The notes beneath the pieces were generated by a model. The model made no database searches and was not told the DNA's origin. It was given only the letters and a program-made list of their open reading frames with translations. This document shows positions 1 to 6,110 of a stretch of DNA of 6,110 bases, piece by piece; the first letter of the stretch is position 1; every line of letters starts with the position of its first letter. Source of the stretch: Bacillota bacterium (GTDB lineage Bacteria > Bacillota > Clostridia > Lachnospirales > Lachnospiraceae); assembly GCA_009177215.1 (NCBI GenBank), contig WFLY01000217.1, positions 8,116-14,225 of the forward strand. Direction: 5' to 3'. The translations under genes and the position numbers were made by a program.

Positions 1-1589
1 TTAGCCTCCAAAGGCTCAAACTTAACTTTACAATGACCGTACTGACCACGACCACCGGACTGCTTAGCATACTTGGAATCTACCTCAACAGCCTTTGTAA
101 ACGCTTCCTTGTAAGCAACCTGAGGAGCACCTACATTAGCTTCTACCTTAAACTCACGAAGCAGACGGTCTACGATAATCTCCAAGTGAAGTTCGCCCAT
201 ACCTGCGATAATAGTCTGACCGGTCTCCTGATTGGTGTGGGCACGGAAGGTAGGATCTTCCTCTGCAAGCTTTGCAAGAGCCTCACCCATCTTGCCCTGA
301 CCAGCCTTGGTCTTAGGCTCAATAGCAAGCTCGATAACGGGCTCCGGGAACTCCATAGACTCAAGGATTACAGGATGCTGCTCGTCACAGATGGTATCAC
401 CGGTTGTGGTAAACTTAAAACCAACTGCTGCCGCAATATCACCGGAATAAACCTTATCCAGCTCTGCACGCTTATTAGCATGCATCTGCAGAATACGTCC
501 TACACGTTCCTTCTTATCCTTAGTTGCATTCAACACATAAGAACCGGAATTAATAGAACCGGAATATACACGGAAGAATGCAAGCTTTCCTACGAAGGGG
601 TCTGCCATAATCTTAAACGCAAGTGCAGAGAACGGCTCCTCATCGGAAGAATGTCTCTCTACCTCATTGCCATCCAAGTCAACGCCCTTGATAGCAGGAA
701 TATCTGTAGGAGCGGGCATAAACTCAAGGACTGCGTCCAAAAGCTTCTGAACGCCCTTGTTACGATAAGCGGAACCACAGCATACGGGAATCGCCGTACA
801 CTCACAGGTTGCTCTACGAAGAACTGCCTTCATCTCCTCAACGGAAGGCTCTTCACCCTCCAAATACTGCATCATTAAATCATCATCTAATTCACAGATT
901 TTCTCAACTAACTCAGCATGATACAATTCTGCATCATCCTTCATATCTCCAAGGTCATCAGTTACGGTGATATCATCACCCTTATCATCATTGTAGATGT
1001 AAGCCTTCATCTCGAACAGGTCGATAATGCCCTTGAAGTCATCCTCCTTGCCGATAGGCAGCTGAAGAATAATGGCATTTTTGCCAAGTCTGGTTTTGAT
1101 CTGCTCTACTGCTCCATAGAAGTTTGCACCCAAGATGTCCATCTTGTTGATAAATGCCATACGAGGTACATTGTAGGTATCAGCCTGACGCCATACATTC
1201 TCAGACTGAGGTTCTACACCGCCCTTTGCACAGAAAACGCCTACGGCGCCGTCCAATACACGAAGGGAACGCTCTACTTCTACAGTAAAGTCAACGTGGC
1301 CAGGAGTATCAATAATATTGATACGATGCTCCAACGCGCCGGGCATGGGCTTGGTTTCTTTTTCCAGAGTCCAATGGCAGGTTGTAGCAGCTGATGTGAT
1401 GGTAATACCTCTCTCCTGTTCCTGCTCCATCCAATCCATGGTAGCAGTACCCTCATGAGTATCACCAATCTTGTAATTAACACCGGTATAATAAAGAATA
1501 CGCTCTGTCAATGTAGTCTTACCCGCATCGATATGAGCCATAATACCAATGTTTCTGGTTCTCTCTAATGGATATTCTCTTCCAGCCAA
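1..1589 (-). CDS. fusA: Elongation factor G, N-terminal 529 codons (3' end beyond window)
   Basis: Cytoplasmic translational GTPase that drives tRNA-mRNA translocation and, with RRF, ribosome recycling. The frame stays open from TTG at 1589 to the window edge. Visible GTPase motifs are AHIDAGKT (residues 18-25, P-loop), RGITI (60-64, switch I threonine), DTPGH (94-98, with the catalytic His) and NKMD (148-151). A G5-like CGSAYRNKG follows, then domain II, then domain III ([14 protein letters not shown]). The fragment stops inside domain IV, just after [11 protein letters not shown] is about 700 residues, so roughly 170-180 codons are missing. The TTG start is chosen because AGGAGG lies 8 nt upstream, the protein then begins (M)[20 protein letters not shown] as in clostridial EF-G, and the next in-frame Met (17) would cut into the G domain. 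It is the last gene seen in the str operon, 32 nt after rpsG. Identity is near certain; the start is very likely. Confidence 0.97.
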   Translation of the reverse strand, partial: MAGREYPLERTRNIGIMAHIDAGKTTLTERILYYTGVNYKIGDTHEGTATMDWMEQEQERGITITSAATTCHWTLEKETKPMPGALEHRINIIDTPGHVDFTVEVERSLRVLDGAVGVFCAKGGVEPQSENVWRQADTYNVPRMAFINKMDILGANFYGAVEQIKTRLGKNAIILQLPIGKEDDFKGIIDLFEMKAYIYNDDKGDDITVTDDLGDMKDDAELYHAELVEKICELDDDLMMQYLEGEEPSVEEMKAVLRRATCECTAIPVCCGSAYRNKGVQKLLDAVLEFMPAPTDIPAIKGVDLDGNEVERHSSDEEPFSALAFKIMADPFVGKLAFFRVYSGSINSGSYVLNATKDKKERVGRILQMHANKRAELDKVYSGDIAAAVGFKFTTTGDTICDEQHPVILESMEFPEPVIELAIEPKTKAGQGKMGEALAKLAEEDPTFRAHTNQETGQTIIAGMGELHLEIIVDRLLREFKVEANVGAPQVAYKEAFTKAVEVDSKYAKQSGGRGQYGHCKVKFEPLEA

Positions 1590-1597
1590 GATTTTTT

Positions 1598-1603
1598 CCT
1601 CCT
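1598..1603 (-). promoter_or_regulatory. Ribosome binding site deciding the fusA TTG start
   Basis: The minus strand reads AGGAGG here, followed by 8 nt and then TTG at 1589. No in-frame ATG or GTG has comparable spacing, so this site fixes the start on the rare TTG codon. It lies in the 32-nt gap after the rpsG stop codon. Confidence 0.85.
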
Positions 1604-1621
1604 ATAGTTCTAAACACACAA

Positions 1622-2152
<531 letters not shown>

Positions 2153-2210
2153 TTAAATAAATCATCGGTACTCACATGTGTTTCCCCAAGTGTTCGCGCT
2201 GTTACATCTG

Positions 2211-2330
2211 TTATAACATCTTATCTGTATCACAGAATTCCAACACTTTTCTTAGTTTCGTTGTTGTGGTACAAGGCAATCCGAAGGATTGCCCGAAAAA
2301 CTTACGTTTTTCATCCATAGAGAATAACAT
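2211..2330 (-). CDS. Possible small ORF of 39 codons between rpsL and rpsG
   Basis: On the minus strand an ATG at 2330 opens a 39-codon frame ending TAA at 2211-2213. The product begins MLFSMDEKRKFFGQSFGL and ends CDTDKML; I do not recognise it. It has a Lys/Arg-rich first third, a run of four threonines (21-24), two cysteines (20, 33), and no signal peptide or membrane segment. GGGGAG at 2337-2342 lies 6 nt before the start, which is good spacing. The start codon sits in the loop of the 2320-2339 hairpin and the ribosome binding site overlaps its stem, so translation could be gated by folding. A second in-frame ATG is at 2318. A frame this short can arise by chance, and the hairpins at 2275-2312 constrain the same bases. 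It could be a translated control ORF, a small protein or nothing; only conservation would tell. Confidence 0.25.
   Translation of the reverse strand: MLFSMDEKRKFFGQSFGLPCTTTTKLRKVLEFCDTDKML
2275..2312 (-). repeat. Tandem hairpins in the rpsL-rpsG gap
   Basis: Two inverted repeats are separated by 1 nt. On the minus strand GAAAAAC-GTAA-GTTTTTC (2312 to 2295) is a 7-bp stem with a 4-nt loop. GGCAATCC-TTC-GGATTGCC (2293 to 2275) is a perfect 8-bp stem with a 3-nt loop. The second is followed by TTGTACC rather than a U tract, which argues against a terminator. The second hairpin also splits a 17-nt motif that is continuous in the rpsL leader (2866-2882). Confidence 0.6.
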
Positions 2331-2351
2331 TACATTCTCCCCTACGCTCAT

Positions 2352-2382
2352 GATGCCTTAGCCTCAACTAATCTAAAGCATC
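2352..2382 (-). repeat. 10-bp hairpin just after the rpsL stop codon
   Basis: On the minus strand GATGCTTTAG (2382 to 2373) pairs with CTAAGGCATC (2361 to 2352) over 10 bp with one G-U pair and an 11-nt loop. It starts 19 nt after the rpsL stop. No U tract follows, so it is more likely an RNA-processing, stability or protein-binding structure than a terminator. Confidence 0.5.
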
Positions 2383-2401
2383 TCTGCCGCCCTGCCAAGA
2401 C

Positions 2402-2824
2402 TTATTTCTTAGCATCCTTAGGTCTCTTGGCACCATACTTGGAACGAGCCTGTTTTCTGTTAGCGACGCCTGCGGTATCAAGAGTACCACGGATAATGTG
2501 ATATCTGGTACCGGGTAAGTCCTTAACACGACCACCACGGATCAAAACAACGCTATGCTCCTGAAGATTGTGACCTTCACCGGGAATGTAGCTGGTAACT
2601 TCGATTCCGTTGGAAAGACGAACTCTGGCAATTTTTCTGAGCGCTGAGTTAGGCTTCTTAGGAGTTGCTGTCTTAACAGCAGTACATACACCACGCTTCT
2701 GCGGAGCAGATACATCGGTAGCTTTCTTGTGAAGAGAGTTGTACCCCTTCTGAAGAGCCGGTGCAGTAGACTTCTTTACAGCAGTCTGACGTCCTTTTCT
2801 TACTAACTGGTTAAATGTTGGCAT
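2402..2824 (-). CDS. rpsL: 30S ribosomal protein S12
   Basis: Decoding-centre protein of the 30S subunit, needed for tRNA selection accuracy and the classical streptomycin target. The product is 140 residues. It begins [12 protein letters not shown] and carries PQKRGVCT (41-48), [10 protein letters not shown] (55-64), [22 protein letters not shown] (84-105) and a basic C-terminus ending KRPKDAKK. Against E. coli S12 it has an extra segment of about 13 residues around 26-38, as in other Gram-positive S12 proteins. The two lysines whose replacement gives streptomycin resistance (E. coli K43 and K88, counting Met) are both present as K56 and K101, so the sequence looks wild type. D102 matches the aspartate methylthiolated in E. 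coli S12. ATG at 2824 follows AGAGGTGA with about 7 nt spacing. It is first in the str operon, with its own strong promoter and a leader of about 78 nt. Confidence 0.99.
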   Translation of the reverse strand: MPTFNQLVRKGRQTAVKKSTAPALQKGYNSLHKKATDVSAPQKRGVCTAVKTATPKKPNSALRKIARVRLSNGIEVTSYIPGEGHNLQEHSVVLIRGGRVKDLPGTRYHIIRGTLDTAGVANRKQARSKYGAKRPKDAKK

Positions 2825-2831
2825 TCTGTTT

Positions 2832-2837
2832 CACCTC
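2832..2837 (-). promoter_or_regulatory. rpsL ribosome binding site
   Basis: The minus strand reads GAGGTG within AAAGAGGTGA, close to the full anti-Shine-Dalgarno complement, with 7 nt to ATG at 2824. Confidence 0.85.
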
Positions 2838-2865
2838 TTTCTGAAATGTAATAATAAGTTACTAT

Positions 2866-2882
2866 TTGTGGTACACGAAAAA
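2866..2882 (-). repeat. 17-nt leader motif, split copy at 2264-2300
   Basis: On the minus strand the rpsL leader reads TTTTTCGTGTACCACAA. In the rpsL-rpsG gap the same two blocks recur in the same order, TTTTTCG (2300 to 2294) and TGTACCACAA (2273 to 2264), separated by exactly the 8-bp hairpin of 2275-2293 plus one base. One copy precedes each ribosomal protein gene. The matches are exact; the meaning is unknown. Confidence 0.45.
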
Positions 2883-2931
2883 ATATGCATTCGCATGCAC
2901 ACTAAGATAGTATACTTGTTTGCGAATGCAT
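2878..2931 (-). terminator. Candidate terminator after rfbD with the rpsL promoter nested in its loop
   Basis: An 11-bp perfect inverted repeat, ATGCATTCGCA (minus strand, 2931 to 2921) and TGCGAATGCAT (2895 to 2885), is followed by A and six T (2883-2878). The 25-nt loop contains the rpsL -10 box and start point. RNA reading through from rfbD would contain both arms; RNA begun at the rpsL promoter lacks the first. No other terminator is visible between rfbD and rpsL. The long loop weakens the case, and a shorter hairpin (2882-2903) competes for the second arm. As DNA, the same repeat could instead be a paired operator around the -10. Confidence 0.4.
2882..2903 (-). promoter_or_regulatory. 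5'-terminal hairpin of the rpsL transcript
   Basis: On the minus strand 2903 to 2895 pairs with 2890 to 2882 over 9 bp (two G-U pairs), closing a GCGA tetraloop of the GNRA type, with TTTT following at 2881-2878. The predicted transcription start (about 2902-2903) coincides with the first base of the stem. A 5'-terminal stem commonly protects mRNA from 5' decay. The U tract also gives it a terminator-like look, though it would form very early in transcription. Confidence 0.4.
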
Positions 2932-2937
2932 TGTCAA
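2909..2937 (-). promoter_or_regulatory. rpsL (str operon) sigma-A promoter
   Basis: The minus strand has a perfect -35 TTGACA (2937 to 2932), a 17-nt spacer and -10 TATACT (2914 to 2909), one base from consensus. Start of transcription is predicted at about 2902-2903, giving a leader of about 78 nt before rpsL. It probably drives rpsL, rpsG and fusA. One arm of an 11-bp inverted repeat lies in the spacer and the other just after the start point. Confidence 0.88.
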
Positions 2938-2979
2938 CTACATTTTAATAAAATCATTCCTATATAGCTAACAGTTCAA

Positions 2980-3825
2980 TTATAGTTCTATTTCCTTTAA
3001 ATATCTGCCAAGAGCATCCTGCCATGAAGGAAGCCGCACAAATCCGCTTTCCTCCAGCTTATCCTTATTCATACGACTGTTGGAAGGCCTCTTTGCCTTT
3101 GCCTTATACTGCTCGGCACTGACAGGCTCTACCTCCACCTGAACTCCTGCCTGCCTGAAAATCTCACAGGCAAATTCATACCATGTACAAATACCTTCAT
3201 TGGTAGCATGATAAATGCCATATTTATCCGTTAATATCATGTCCACCAGAAGCCTTGCCAAATCATAAGTATATGTGGGAGAACCGAACTGGTCGTTTAC
3301 AACCGTAATATGCTTTTGCGTCTTTGCAAGATTCAGCATTGTTTTGATAAAGTTTTTGCCGTTCACACCGAACACCCATGCAATACGCACAATAAAGTAT
3401 TTTTCCAGTGTATTCTGCACTGCAAGCTCCCCCTCATATTTCGTCTGTCCGTAAACATTAAGAGGTGTGCGCTCATCCTCCGGCTCCCACGGTCTGTTTC
3501 CTTCACCGTCAAATACATAATCCGTGCTGATATAAATCATAGGGATATCCAGATTTTTACACATATTGGCAATATTCTGCGTTCCGTCCGCATTTACCCT
3601 TCGACATAATTCTACATTATCTTCCGCAGCATCCACCGCCGTATATGCCGCACAATGTATCACCGCGTCAGGTGCCGTCTCACCTATCACCTTGTTCACA
3701 CTGTCTGCGTCGGTAATGTCCATTTCCTCTACATCCACTCCCACAGCCTCTAAGCCGCGCCCGGTAAGCTCGTTAATCACATCATGCCCCAGCTGTCCCT
3801 TTGTGCCTGTCACCAAAACCTTCAT
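2980..3825 (-). CDS. rfbD: dTDP-4-dehydrorhamnose reductase
   Basis: Cytoplasmic NAD(P)H-dependent short-chain (extended SDR) enzyme, also called RmlD. It reduces dTDP-4-keto-L-rhamnose to dTDP-L-rhamnose, the last step in making the rhamnose donor for cell-surface glycans. The product is 281 residues, normal for the family. It shows a Rossmann GTKGQLG (7-13), the HCAAYTAVDAAE segment (57-68), STDYVFDG (100-107), catalytic YGQTK (125-129), VRIAWVFG (146-153), DQFGSPT (178-184) and the substrate-side RPSNSRM (246-252). ATG at 3825 has AGGAGG about 10 nt upstream. It stands alone: the other three genes of the pathway (rfbA, rfbB, rfbC) are not next to it, and it lies between the rpoC terminator and the str operon with its own promoter. 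SDR paralogues exist, but the motif set fits RmlD well. Confidence 0.93.
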   Translation of the reverse strand: MKVLVTGTKGQLGHDVINELTGRGLEAVGVDVEEMDITDADSVNKVIGETAPDAVIHCAAYTAVDAAEDNVELCRRVNADGTQNIANMCKNLDIPMIYISTDYVFDGEGNRPWEPEDERTPLNVYGQTKYEGELAVQNTLEKYFIVRIAWVFGVNGKNFIKTMLNLAKTQKHITVVNDQFGSPTYTYDLARLLVDMILTDKYGIYHATNEGICTWYEFACEIFRQAGVQVEVEPVSAEQYKAKAKRPSNSRMNKDKLEESGFVRLPSWQDALGRYLKEIEL

Positions 3826-3902
3826 CCTTGTATATCCTCCTAATATTAAATCATACCTAATTAATCACTTAATATACATCTCTATACTCCAACTGTAATT
3901 CC

Positions 3903-3931
3903 AGTATCCGGCATTCAAAAACAATTGTCAA
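3903..3931 (-). promoter_or_regulatory. rfbD sigma-A promoter
   Basis: The minus strand has -35 TTGACA (3931 to 3926), a 17-nt spacer and -10 GATACT (3908 to 3903). Start is predicted near 3896, giving a leader of about 70 nt. It lies downstream of the rpoC terminator, so rfbD is probably an independent one-gene unit. Confidence 0.78.
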
Positions 3932-3953
3932 TCCCCACCATAAAAATTATAAA
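3925..3953 (+). promoter_or_regulatory. Possible divergent plus-strand promoter
   Basis: TTGTCA (3925-3930), a 17-nt spacer and TATAAA (3948-3953) each match consensus at 5 of 6 positions. Its -35 overlaps the -35 of the rfbD promoter on the other strand. RNA from it would start near 3960 and enter the rpoC terminator stem from the other side. The region is AT-rich, so chance is a fair alternative. Confidence 0.25.
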
Positions 3954-3974
3954 TCTGTTAGTAACAGTCCACAC

Positions 3975-4020
3975 AAAAAAGCCTGATACAGATTACATGT
4001 ATCAATCTGTATCAGGCTTT
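3975..4020 (-). terminator. Intrinsic terminator of rpoC
   Basis: A 17-bp perfect stem (minus strand, 4020 to 4004 with 3994 to 3978) has a 9-nt loop and runs into six T (3980-3975, three of them within the stem). It starts 20 nt after the rpoC stop codon. It should end the rpoBC transcript before rfbD. In the opposite direction only three T follow, so it is mainly one-way. Confidence 0.93.
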
Positions 4021-4040
4021 ATCATACAACATATTACATC

Positions 4041-6110
4041 TTACATATTGTCAATAGTGGCTTCCAACATGGCGTCTTCTGCCTCAGATACTTCATTGTC
4101 GTCCAGTTCGGAAGATTCCATATCATCCTGCAAACCATCGTCAAAGCTAAATTCTTCCTCTTCACCAAATCCCTCATCAAAGGAAATAATATCCAATTCA
4201 TCCGTGTTAAGCTTGGTATTGCGGTATCTCTTCATACCTGTACCTGCCGGGATCAGCTTACCGATGCAGACATTTTCCTTCAAACCAATCAGAGGATCCA
4301 CCTTACCCTTAATAGCAGCCTCTGTCAGAACCTTGGTAGTCTCTTGGAAGGATGCCGCTGACAGGAATGAGTTGGTTGCAAGCGCTGCCTTTGTAATTCC
4401 AAGCATTACCTGCTTGCCGTCCGCAGGCTCCAAGCCCTTTGCAATCAATTCTTCGTTCATGTCCTCATAGTCCAGCACATCCACCAATGTACCGGGAAGG
4501 AAATCCGTATCTCCGTTATTTTCAATACGAACCTTCTTCAGCATCTGACGTACGATCACTTCTATATGCTTATCGGAAATATCAACACCCTGTAAACGGT
4601 AAACTCTCTGGACTTCACGGAGCATATAATCCTGTACGGAACGAATACCCTTAATCTTCAGCAGGTCATGAGGGTTCACACTACCCTCTGTAAGCTCGTC
4701 ACCCGCCTCCAAAACCTGACCGTCCATAATCTTGATACGGGAACCGTAAGGAATCAGATATGCCTTAGATTCACCAGTCTCATCATTGGTGATGACAACC
4801 TCTCGCTTCTTCTTAGTATCACGAATCTCGGCTTTACCGCCAAACTCAGCGATAATAGCAAGACCCTTGGGTTTTCTTGCCTCAAAAAGCTCCTCGACAC
4901 GAGGAAGACCCTGCGTAATATCATCACCGGCAACACCACCTGTATGGAAGGTTCTCATGGTAAGCTGTGTACCGGGTTCACCGATGGACTGCGCGGCAAT
5001 AATACCCACAGCCTCACCTACCTGAACCGCCTCACCGGTTGCCATGTTAGCACCGTAGCACTTCGCACAGATACCTACATGGGAACGACAGCTCAGAACG
5101 GTACGAATCTTTACCGCTTCTACAGGCTCGCCCTTCTCATTAACGCCCACGCTGAGGATCTTAGCTGCACGACTGGGCGTAATCATATGATTGCGCTTTA
5201 CAATTACATTGCCGTCCTTATCGTTTATCGTCTCACAGGAGTATCTTCCTGTAATTCTATCCTTTAAGCCCTCTATGGTCTCCTTGCCGTCCATGAACGC
5301 CTTAACCACCATACCCGGAATCTCTGTCTTGTCTTCTGCACAATCCACTTCACGGATAATCAGCTCCTGAGATACGTCAACCATTCGTCTGGTAAGGTAA
5401 CCGGAGTCAGCGGTACGAAGCGCCGTATCGGACAGACCCTTACGAGCGCCGTGCGCGGACATAAAGTACTCTAATACGTCCAGACCTTCACGGAAATTAG
5501 ACTTAATGGGCAGCTCAATGGTTCTACCGGTGGTATCTGCCATCAATCCTCGCATACCGGCAAGCTGCTTAATCTGCTGGTTGGAACCACGGGCACCAGA
5601 ATCAGCCATCATAAAGATGTTATTATACTTATCCAGTCCTGCGAGCAGCACCTCAGTCAATTCCTTATCTGTCTCATTCCATGTCTCCACTACCGCACGG
5701 TATCTTTCCTCCTCGGTAATCAAACCACGTCTGTAGTTTGCAGAAATCTTATCAACGGTTGCCTGAGCCTGCTCCAGCATCTGAGGCTTTTTCTCAGGAA
5801 CGGTCATATCTGAAATGGATACAGTCATTGCCGCTCTTGTTGAATACTTGTAACCGATTGCCTTTACATCATCCAAAACCTCTGCAGTCTTGGAAGCGCC
5901 ATGGGTATTGATAACATTCTCCAGAATCTGCTTCAGGCCCTTCTTGCCCACATGGAAGTCTACCTCCAGCTTCAGGAAGTTCTCAGGCTTGCTTCTATCC
6001 ACAAAGCCCAAATCCTGAGGAAGAATCTCATTGAAAAGGAAGCGTCCCAATGTAGACTCCACATTACCGCTTACAACCTCTCCCTGAGCATTTTTTTTGC
6101 TCATACGGAC
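4041..6110 (-). CDS. rpoC: RNA polymerase beta' subunit, C-terminal 689 codons (5' end beyond window)
   Basis: Largest catalytic subunit of RNA polymerase. The frame is open at 6110 with VR before the Met at 6104, which is internal and not a start. Counting from that Met: the segment [10 protein letters not shown] with QLAGMRGLM (165-188), the bridge helix (about 205-242, including [23 protein letters not shown]), zinc-site cysteines C255, C339, C346 and C349 (matching E. coli C814, C888, C895, C898), and the trigger loop [13 protein letters not shown] (375-387) with Q380, M383, R384 and H387. The E. coli-type SI3 insertion is absent, as in Gram-positives. The C-terminus has the conserved [18 protein letters not shown] and [17 protein letters not shown], then an acidic tail (629-687) with 23 Asp/Glu in 59 residues and one Lys. 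Firmicute RpoC is about 1200 residues; the NADFDGD metal-binding motif falls outside the window. A terminator follows the TAA. Confidence 0.99.
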   Translation of the reverse strand, partial: VRMSKKNAQGEVVSGNVESTLGRFLFNEILPQDLGFVDRSKPENFLKLEVDFHVGKKGLKQILENVINTHGASKTAEVLDDVKAIGYKYSTRAAMTVSISDMTVPEKKPQMLEQAQATVDKISANYRRGLITEEERYRAVVETWNETDKELTEVLLAGLDKYNNIFMMADSGARGSNQQIKQLAGMRGLMADTTGRTIELPIKSNFREGLDVLEYFMSAHGARKGLSDTALRTADSGYLTRRMVDVSQELIIREVDCAEDKTEIPGMVVKAFMDGKETIEGLKDRITGRYSCETINDKDGNVIVKRNHMITPSRAAKILSVGVNEKGEPVEAVKIRTVLSCRSHVGICAKCYGANMATGEAVQVGEAVGIIAAQSIGEPGTQLTMRTFHTGGVAGDDITQGLPRVEELFEARKPKGLAIIAEFGGKAEIRDTKKKREVVITNDETGESKAYLIPYGSRIKIMDGQVLEAGDELTEGSVNPHDLLKIKGIRSVQDYMLREVQRVYRLQGVDISDKHIEVIVRQMLKKVRIENNGDTDFLPGTLVDVLDYEDMNEELIAKGLEPADGKQVMLGITKAALATNSFLSAASFQETTKVLTEAAIKGKVDPLIGLKENVCIGKLIPAGTGMKRYRNTKLNTDELDIISFDEGFGEEEEFSFDDGLQDDMESSELDDNEVSEAEDAMLEATIDNM
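6085..6103 (-). repeat. A8 run flanked by a 6-bp inverted repeat inside rpoC
   Basis: TGAGCA (6085-6090) and TGCTCA (6098-6103) are exact inverted repeats around a homopolymer. The coding strand has eight consecutive A at 6091-6098, encoding the SKKN segment. It is a possible slippage point. Confidence 0.5.

Noticed and set aside
33..878. Plus-strand open frame of 281 codons
   Set aside because: It lies entirely antisense to fusA, whose EF-G motifs are unmistakable. The product has no recognisable domain, is rich in Leu, Thr and Cys, and is explained by the codon bias of the opposite strand.
918..1394. Plus-strand open frame of 158 codons
   Set aside because: Antisense to the EF-G GTPase domain, with no ribosome binding site or recognisable product.
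2209..2218. 10-bp palindrome TGTTATAACA
   Set aside because: AT-rich, isolated, without a promoter nearby, and overlapping the stop of the possible small ORF; not enough to call an operator.
2275..2293. 8-bp hairpin as an intrinsic terminator of rpsL
   Set aside because: No U tract follows the stem on the minus strand, and rpsG and fusA have no evident promoter of their own, so termination here would be counter-productive.
2176..2361. Plus-strand 61-codon frame in the rpsL-rpsG gap
   Set aside because: It runs against all neighbouring genes, has no ribosome binding site at good spacing, and reads through the hairpins as low-complexity sequence.
2402..2824. Streptomycin-resistance substitution in rpsL
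   Set aside because: Both diagnostic lysines (K56 and K101) are present, so the gene looks wild type at these positions.
2931..2959. Plus-strand promoter diverging from the rpsL promoter
   Set aside because: TTGTCA is present, but the sequence at 17-nt spacing (TCATTC) is not a -10 box.
4668..5267. Plus-strand open frame of 199 codons over rpoC
   Set aside because: Antisense to the trigger-loop and zinc-site region of beta', and explained by that coding sequence.

Overview
The window carries part of the rpoC / str-operon region of a Gram-positive bacterium, most likely a member of the Clostridia and probably Lachnospiraceae-like. Three things point there. Ribosomal protein S12 has the Gram-positive-type insertion. 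RpoC has no SI3 insertion in its trigger loop and ends in an acidic tail. The ribosome binding sites are strong AGGAGG types with frequent non-ATG starts. The genus cannot be fixed from the sequence alone.

All real genes lie on the minus strand, so transcription runs from high to low coordinates. The order is rpoC (C-terminal 689 codons, 5' end outside the window), rfbD (dTDP-4-dehydrorhamnose reductase), rpsL (S12), rpsG (S7) and fusA (EF-G, N-terminal 529 codons, 3' end outside the window). A strong intrinsic terminator with a 17-bp perfect stem closes the rpoBC unit at 3975-4020. rfbD then has its own near-consensus promoter at 3903-3931. The str operon has another, TTGACA-17 bp-TATACT, at 2909-2937.

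The usual arrangement in Firmicutes (rpoC, an L7Ae-like gene, then rpsL) is altered. A single rhamnose-biosynthesis gene sits where the L7Ae-like gene would be. Three genes of the translation machinery follow as one unit, with rpsG starting at GTG and fusA at TTG, both behind well-placed Shine-Dalgarno sequences.

The least ordinary DNA is non-coding. First, the rpsL promoter is nested in the loop of an 11-bp inverted repeat that ends in a T tract. Read-through RNA from rfbD could form a terminator that RNA started at the promoter cannot. Second, the 309-bp gap between rpsL and rpsG holds a series of hairpins, two mutually exclusive hairpins just ahead of the rpsG ribosome binding site, a possible 39-codon ORF with its own ribosome binding site, and a split copy of a 17-nt motif from the rpsL leader. 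It is a reasonable candidate for a ribosomal-protein control element, but this is inference. No mobile elements, CRISPR arrays, tRNAs or rRNAs were seen.
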